DNA from: UBA1546 sp049302185
Lineage (GTDB): Bacteria > Nitrospirota > Thermodesulfovibrionia > Thermodesulfovibrionales > UBA1546
Direction: 5' to 3'
Length of the DNA: 33,724 nucleotides
Assembly: GCA_049302185.1 (NCBI GenBank)
Contig: JBAQLV010000004.1
Span: forward strand, 1 to 33,724
A program made the translations under genes and the position numbers. The number at the start of each line of letters is the position of its first letter. Position 1 is the stretch's first letter. Below the pieces are notes generated by a model. The model saw only the letters and a program-made list of their open reading frames with translations. It was not told the origin of the DNA and did no database searches. Positions 29,846-33,724 of the stretch are shown piece after piece.

Positions 29846-32437
29846 TTAGGACTTTACCCATTTCTTCTTTAGTTCTTTGAGTTTGTTTAATGCATCTTCC
29901 GGAGATAGCGCTTCCATATCCGTGCTCATTAACTCAGACAGCAGGGAATCCCCTTTTGCTCCAAAGAGGTCAAGCTGAACAGCGCCCTTTTTCTGTTTGC
30001 GGGATGCAAATTTCGGTTCGCCTGCCTCATTTAATTCTTCTTTTTCAAGGTTTGTAAGAACCTCTTTTGCCCGCAGGATTACTTCAAGCGGAAGACCAGC
30101 AAGACGGGCAACCTGAATGCCATAGCTTTTGTCAGCAGGGCCTTCTTCAACCTTTCTGAGAAATATTATCTCGTCTCCCCATTCCTTCACAACTACGTTA
30201 TAGTTCTTTACTCCGTCGAGTGTAATAGCGAGTTCTGTTAATTCATTGTAATGGGTTGCAAATAGAGTCCTTGCCTTAATCGTCTTTGCTATATGCTCTG
30301 CGACAGCCCATGCAATGCTTATCCCGTCAAATGTGCTTGTGCCCCTTCCGACCTCGTCTATGATTATGAGGCTTTTTGATGTGGCATTGTTGAGGATGTT
30401 TGCTGTCTCTATCATCTCAACCATGAATGTACTCTGGCCCTTTGTTATGAAATCAGATGCTCCGATTCTTGTGAATATTCTGTCAACTATCCCTATCCTT
30501 GCCTCTGAAGCAGGGACAAAACCTCCAATCTGCGCCATAAGGACTGTGAGGGCTATCTGCCTCATGTATGTGGACTTTCCCGCCATATTGGGGCCTGTGA
30601 TTATCATAAGCCTTTGTTTTTCATTATCAAGATAAATATTGTTGGGAATAAACCGTTCCTCTCCGGGAATCCTTTCAAGCACAGGATGCCTTCCGTCTGT
30701 TATCTCAATTATCCCGCTCTCGTCTATGCTCGGCTTTACGTAATTATGCCTCTTTGCCACAACTGCCAGTGATGTCAGAAAATCTGCGGCTGCAATGGAA
30801 TGGGCTGTTTTTGCAAGGTTCGGAGACTCTTTCTGAGCCTCATTCAGTATTTCATTGAAGATCTGATACTCAAGGTTTTTCAGCCTTTCCTCTGCGCCTA
30901 TGACCTTTGACTCATATTCTTTAAGCTCAGGCGTTATAAATCTTTCTCCGCCCACGAGGGTTTGCTTTCTTATGTAATGCTCAGGAACCTGGTCAAGATT
31001 TGCATTTGTAATCTCAATGTAATATCCGAATATTTTGTTATACCCAACCTTGAGTGATGAAATTCCTGTCTTCTTTTTTTCGCTCATCTCAAGCTCTGCG
31101 ATGAAGTCTTTCCCACTTGTTGCTATTTTCCTCAGACTGTCAATCTCTTTGTTATAGCCATTCCTGATAATCCCTCCGTCTCTGAGGCTCAGCGGAGGCG
31201 TATCCGTGATGGACGACTCTATCAACGACTTCAGTGAAGAGAATTCGGATATTTCGTCTGCTATCAACTTGAGGTATACATCTTTTGAAGAAATAAGCGC
31301 TTTCTTTATGGAAGGCAGATGCGTTATGGAATTCTTTGTTGCTATCAGGTCTCTTGGATTTGCGCTCTTTGCCCCAATCCTGTTTGACAGCCTTTCGATG
31401 TCCTGCAACTTCCTGAGATTGTTGCGCAGTGTCTCAATTAGTTCGTAATCCTCAACGAGGTATTCTACGGCATTCTGTCTTTTTCGTATCTCGCTTATGT
31501 CTATGAAGGGCCTGAGGATTAATCCTCTGAGGTATCTTCCGCCCATAGGCGTCAGTGTCTCATCAATTGCCCACAGGAGAGTGTTCTCCTCCGTCCTGAT
31601 TTTGAGATTGCGGATTAATTCAAGGTTTCTCTGCGTTGCAGAATCAAGGAACATAAAAGATGTCTGGTTTATTGTGGAAATCTTTCTGAAATTCAGATTT
31701 TCTTTCTGCGTTTTATCAAGATAGTTTATAAGCGCGCCGGCAGCGGATATTGCAGCGGACATGCCCTCGCATCCGTAACCGTCCAGAGACGAGACTTTGA
31801 AATGCATTAAGAGGATTTTATAAGCTTCTGCATAGTCAAATGCCCAGTCTTCGTAAGCTGTGCTGTAAAAGTCTTTGAGAGATTCCGAGTAATGGATATC
31901 TTGTCTCAGGGTATCAGGATATAGAATCTCCTTAGGTTCAAACCTGCTGAATTCGTCTTCGATAGGCTCGAACGTTTCATAAATAATGAACTCTCCTGTT
32001 GATACATCGGCTGCTGCGATGCCGTGTTTTTTGCCGTCAGGAAAGAAACTAAGAATGTAGTTGTTTTCTTTTGGATGTTCCGGTGTATGTGTGCCGGGTG
32101 TTATTACCCTTACCACGTCTCTCTGGATTATTCCCTTTTCTGTGCCCTTTGCCTCTTTGGCGTCTTCCATCTGCTCGCATATTGCGACCTTGTGTCCTGC
32201 CTTAATCAGCTTTGTTATATATGTTTCAGAGGCGAAATGCGGGAAGCCGCACATAGGAACAGGCTCTTCTTTTGATTTGTCTCTTGATGTGAGGGCTATC
32301 TGAAGTATCTTGGATGCGGTTTTTGCATCATCACCGAACATCTCATAGAAATCTCCGAGCCTGAACATAAGGATGCAGTCCTTATATTTCTCTTTGATGC
32401 TTGAGTATTGTTTCATTAAAGGGGTCAGTTCAGACAC
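29846..32437 (-). CDS. mutS: DNA mismatch repair protein MutS
   Basis: The 863-residue protein recognises mismatches. The N-terminal domain starts LTPLMKQYSSIKEKY and has the DNA-wedge motif FRLGDFYEMFGDDA (Phe-x-Glu). The ATPase domain has Walker A GPNMAGKSTYMRQ near residue 612 and DEVGRGTSTFDG near 695, followed by FATHYNEL. The start is GTG 32437 with AAGGA 9 nt upstream. No mutL is adjacent. A TGTCAT/ATCCAG hairpin lies just upstream and may overlap its promoter region. Confidence 0.97.
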   Translation of the reverse strand: MSELTPLMKQYSSIKEKYKDCILMFRLGDFYEMFGDDAKTASKILQIALTSRDKSKEEPVPMCGFPHFASETYITKLIKAGHKVAICEQMEDAKEAKGTEKGIIQRDVVRVITPGTHTPEHPKENNYILSFFPDGKKHGIAAADVSTGEFIIYETFEPIEDEFSRFEPKEILYPDTLRQDIHYSESLKDFYSTAYEDWAFDYAEAYKILLMHFKVSSLDGYGCEGMSAAISAAGALINYLDKTQKENLNFRKISTINQTSFMFLDSATQRNLELIRNLKIRTEENTLLWAIDETLTPMGGRYLRGLILRPFIDISEIRKRQNAVEYLVEDYELIETLRNNLRKLQDIERLSNRIGAKSANPRDLIATKNSITHLPSIKKALISSKDVYLKLIADEISEFSSLKSLIESSITDTPPLSLRDGGIIRNGYNKEIDSLRKIATSGKDFIAELEMSEKKKTGISSLKVGYNKIFGYYIEITNANLDQVPEHYIRKQTLVGGERFITPELKEYESKVIGAEERLKNLEYQIFNEILNEAQKESPNLAKTAHSIAAADFLTSLAVVAKRHNYVKPSIDESGIIEITDGRHPVLERIPGEERFIPNNIYLDNEKQRLMIITGPNMAGKSTYMRQIALTVLMAQIGGFVPASEARIGIVDRIFTRIGASDFITKGQSTFMVEMIETANILNNATSKSLIIIDEVGRGTSTFDGISIAWAVAEHIAKTIKARTLFATHYNELTELAITLDGVKNYNVVVKEWGDEIIFLRKVEEGPADKSYGIQVARLAGLPLEVILRAKEVLTNLEKEELNEAGEPKFASRKQKKGAVQLDLFGAKGDSLLSELMSTDMEALSPEDALNKLKELKKKWVKS

Positions 32438-32456
32438 AGTTTAATTCCTTTTATTA

Positions 32457-32518
32457 TGTCATTCCGCACTTGCCCCGCTTAGAAAATCTTTTCTAACGGG
32501 GCTTGATGCGGAATCCAG
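32457..32518. repeat. Long hairpin of the TGTCAT-stem-ATCCAG repeat family
   Basis: TGTCAT and ATCCAG bracket an inverted repeat: ATTCCGCA/TGCGGAAT, then GCCCCG/CGGGGC and TTAGAAAA/TTTTCTAA with a 2-nt loop. A T6 run follows on the + strand. Copies with different stems lie at 11867-11897 and 11966-12014. Confidence 0.85.
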
Positions 32519-32547
32519 TTTTTTAATTTAAACAATTTTAGATTATA

Positions 32548-33111
32548 CTACAAACATGGTGCATACACCCAAACCCTTCCGCCGTCCCTTATCTCGTCAA
32601 TCCTTTTAACAAGTCTCTTTTTATAAAGATTCAAGAGTCTTGTGCCGCTCGTGTTTGCAGGGAGTTTTAAGGCAGCAGAAAGGTCATTAGCTGTTATCTT
32701 TCCTTTTTTAGATACAAAGTTAAGCGTTTCCTGCAAATAATTATTGAGACTGCCGATGAGTATCTTTTTACCGTTTTTCATCTCTGCCATAACAGCAAGG
32801 TCTTTCCTTTCAAGAGCAACCTCTATGTTTTCCTTTTGATTCTCATTAAGACCTGTAAGGACAATATACTTGTCTCCGTATTCACCGCTCTGAAGTCTTG
32901 AGATGAGTTTTGCCACAATCTCATCAGCGCAGGAATAATCAATAACCCCGATTTTCGAGAAATCAAGGGCGATGACCTCTCCGTCTTTTTCACTGGCAAT
33001 ATCTCTCTCTATCCTCTCCCTTATTACCTGCCCTGATTGCCGCGTGACAAGATCGCTGGAACCATTCTTAAGTTCTTCTTTCAGGAGTTTATAGAGATTG
33101 TAGGTTGTCAT
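32548..33111 (-). CDS. STAS-like (DUF4325-type) protein with C-terminal winged helix
   Basis: The protein of about 187 residues has a central domain with VIALDFSKIGVIDYSCADEIV and DKYIVLTGLNENQKENIEVAL, which resembles the STAS-like fold of DUF4325. The C-terminal part (KGKITANDLSAALKLPANTSGTRLLNLYKKRLVKR) looks like a winged-helix DNA- or protein-binding domain. The frame opens far upstream. ATG 33111 is chosen because it lies just after the upstream gene's stop (33125) and has AGGGA nearby; Met 33144 has a GGAGG touching it. It is probably coupled to the channel-like gene. Function is unknown. Confidence 0.78.
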   Translation of the reverse strand: MTTYNLYKLLKEELKNGSSDLVTRQSGQVIRERIERDIASEKDGEVIALDFSKIGVIDYSCADEIVAKLISRLQSGEYGDKYIVLTGLNENQKENIEVALERKDLAVMAEMKNGKKILIGSLNNYLQETLNFVSKKGKITANDLSAALKLPANTSGTRLLNLYKKRLVKRIDEIRDGGRVWVYAPCL

Positions 33112-33124
33112 AAGTTCCCTGTGA

Positions 33125-33487
33125 TCAATCAGGCTGATTCCCATCCTCCTCCATATTGAGATGCAATTTATGTAAAAATCGGTGATAGATCGGAGCGAAA
33201 AGGACTGCGACAAAGGTGAGGAATGATACTCCGCTGAACAATGCATAAAATGCTGCAAACATTTTCCCCAAACTCGTATTCAAATGATCAACCGGCCCCA
33301 TGCCTGTCAGTATCATTGAGGCATTTAAAAAAGAGTCAATCCATGAAAGTTCACCAAAGTAATGATAGCCTGCCACTCCGAGCCCAATCGAAAAAATTAA
33401 AACTATACCAGAAAAACCGGCATATCGTAACTGTCTGTGGATAAATTTCCTTCGGCTGATTAACGGTTTTTTGTGATGTTCAAACAT
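33125..33487 (-). CDS. Two-TM channel-like membrane protein
   Basis: The 120-residue protein has a basic N-terminus (HHKKPLISRRKFIHRQ), one helix (GFSGIVLIFSIGLGVAGYHYF), a re-entrant-like stretch SFLNASMILTGMGPVD, and a second helix (FAAFYALFSGVSFLTFVAVLFAPIYHRF). The order helix, pore-loop-like stretch, helix is that of two-TM ion channels, but the filter reads GMGPVD instead of TVGYGD. The C-terminus is short and charged. It could be a divergent channel or a non-conducting relative. The STAS-like gene follows after 13 nt. The ribosome site is weak. Confidence 0.75.
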   Translation of the reverse strand: MFEHHKKPLISRRKFIHRQLRYAGFSGIVLIFSIGLGVAGYHYFGELSWIDSFLNASMILTGMGPVDHLNTSLGKMFAAFYALFSGVSFLTFVAVLFAPIYHRFLHKLHLNMEEDGNQPD

Positions 33488-33612
33488 AATAATTACTCTT
33501 TAAAATATCCCGTGCATTTAATGGATCACCTCAGTTTATCTGTATAGCTCAATCTCAGATATCTATTTTCTGTCCAGCGCCATATAGAAACGTCATAGCG
33601 TAAGCTTCCCCA

Positions 33613-33724
33613 TTAGGTAGACAGTTGTAAAATAGAGTTCCCAGCATTTTGCTCCATGTATTCAGCCGGTGTCAAGTCCCCTAATGCATCATGGGGACGG
33701 TGCTCGTTGTAGTCGATCATCCAC
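33613..33724 (-). CDS. IS3-family transposase C-terminal fragment, cut by window end
   Basis: Reading into the window from its last base, the frame gives WMIDYNEHRPHDALGDLTPAEYME and ends in LQLST-stop. This is the classic end of an IS3-family OrfB integrase core (YNEHRPH, LTPAEY). The 5' part is outside the window. The bases after the stop (TGTCTACCTAATGGGG on the minus strand overlaps it) may belong to the IS terminal repeat, but the other end is not available to compare. It is unrelated in sequence to the transposase tail at 1-201. Confidence 0.85.
   Translation of the reverse strand, partial: WMIDYNEHRPHDALGDLTPAEYMEQNAGNSILQLST

Noticed and set aside
1..33724. CRISPR array
   Set aside because: All short repeats seen are tandem heptamers or palindromes without unique spacers of even length, and there are no cas genes.
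1..33724. Composite transposon carrying the dsr cluster
   Set aside because: The two end transposases are of different families and the interior contains essential core genes such as rpmF, fabH and def.

Overview
This 33.7 kb window looks like a chromosomal piece of an anaerobic sulfate- or sulfite-reducing bacterium. The best guess is a member of Nitrospirota (Thermodesulfovibrio-like), with Desulfobacterota as the alternative. The main reason is a dsrA-dsrB-dsrD cluster of the reductive type followed by a cobyrinate diamide synthase/DsrN-like gene. Support comes from an anaerobe-style short ThiC, an IHF-MerR pair, inositol-phospholipid genes and a moderately AT-rich base composition judged by eye. 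Taxonomy is inference; no rRNA is present. Both window ends cut through transposase genes of different IS families, which fits a metagenomic contig broken at repeats.

Layout. 1-201: transposase tail. 254-1255 (-): secreted TPR protein. 1441-5980 (+): a phospholipid/fatty-acid operon (yceD-like, rpmF, plsX, fabH, gpsA) plus larB, behind a near-consensus promoter. 5977-9075 (+): a thiamine operon thiS-thiG-thiE-thiC with its own promoter, TPP riboswitch and intrinsic terminator. 9110-11792: HD-domain protein (-), then def, fmt and a DUF116 gene (+). 11824-12042: a MITE-like palindromic element directly upstream of the dsr operon. 12173-16510 (+): dsrA, dsrB, dsrD and cbiA/dsrN-like. 16511-16850: no convincing gene. 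16851-21039 (-): zinc-ribbon protein, Kup K+ transporter, YvlD-type membrane protein, UbiD-family decarboxylase. 21111-23636 (+): ihfA-like gene, MerR regulator, tRNA-Pro(GGG), inositol-1-phosphate synthase and a CDP-alcohol phosphatidyltransferase. 23683-24347 (-): MauE/DoxX-like protein and a truncated membrane anchor. 24417-25544 (+): radical SAM protein. 25546-29359 (-): cytidylate-kinase-like/BON protein, TerC, periplasmic rhodanese and a YeiH-type putative sulfate/sulfur-anion exporter. 29846-32437 (-): mutS. 32548-33487 (-): a STAS-like/winged-helix protein and a two-TM channel-like protein.

How the parts fit. DsrAB is the siroheme sulfite reductase, DsrD its small regulatory partner, and the CbiA/DsrN-like protein probably amidates siroheme or a corrinoid. 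Further along, a periplasmic rhodanese and a YeiH-type exporter form a likely second sulfur-related operon. Def and Fmt are the matched pair for N-formylmethionine addition and removal. Ino1 and the phosphatidyltransferase overlap by four bases and together would make phosphatidylinositol phosphate.

The most unusual theme is repeats entering genes. Heptanucleotide tandem repeats lie inside thiE, inside the linker of cbiA and at the stop codon of def. A palindromic repeat supplies the C-terminus of the YvlD protein. A family of TGTCAT-stem-ATCCAG hairpins occurs upstream of dsrA and upstream of mutS. No CRISPR array, phage module or complete novel defence system was seen. The least-described candidates are the two-TM channel-like/STAS-like pair and the YeiH-rhodanese operon.
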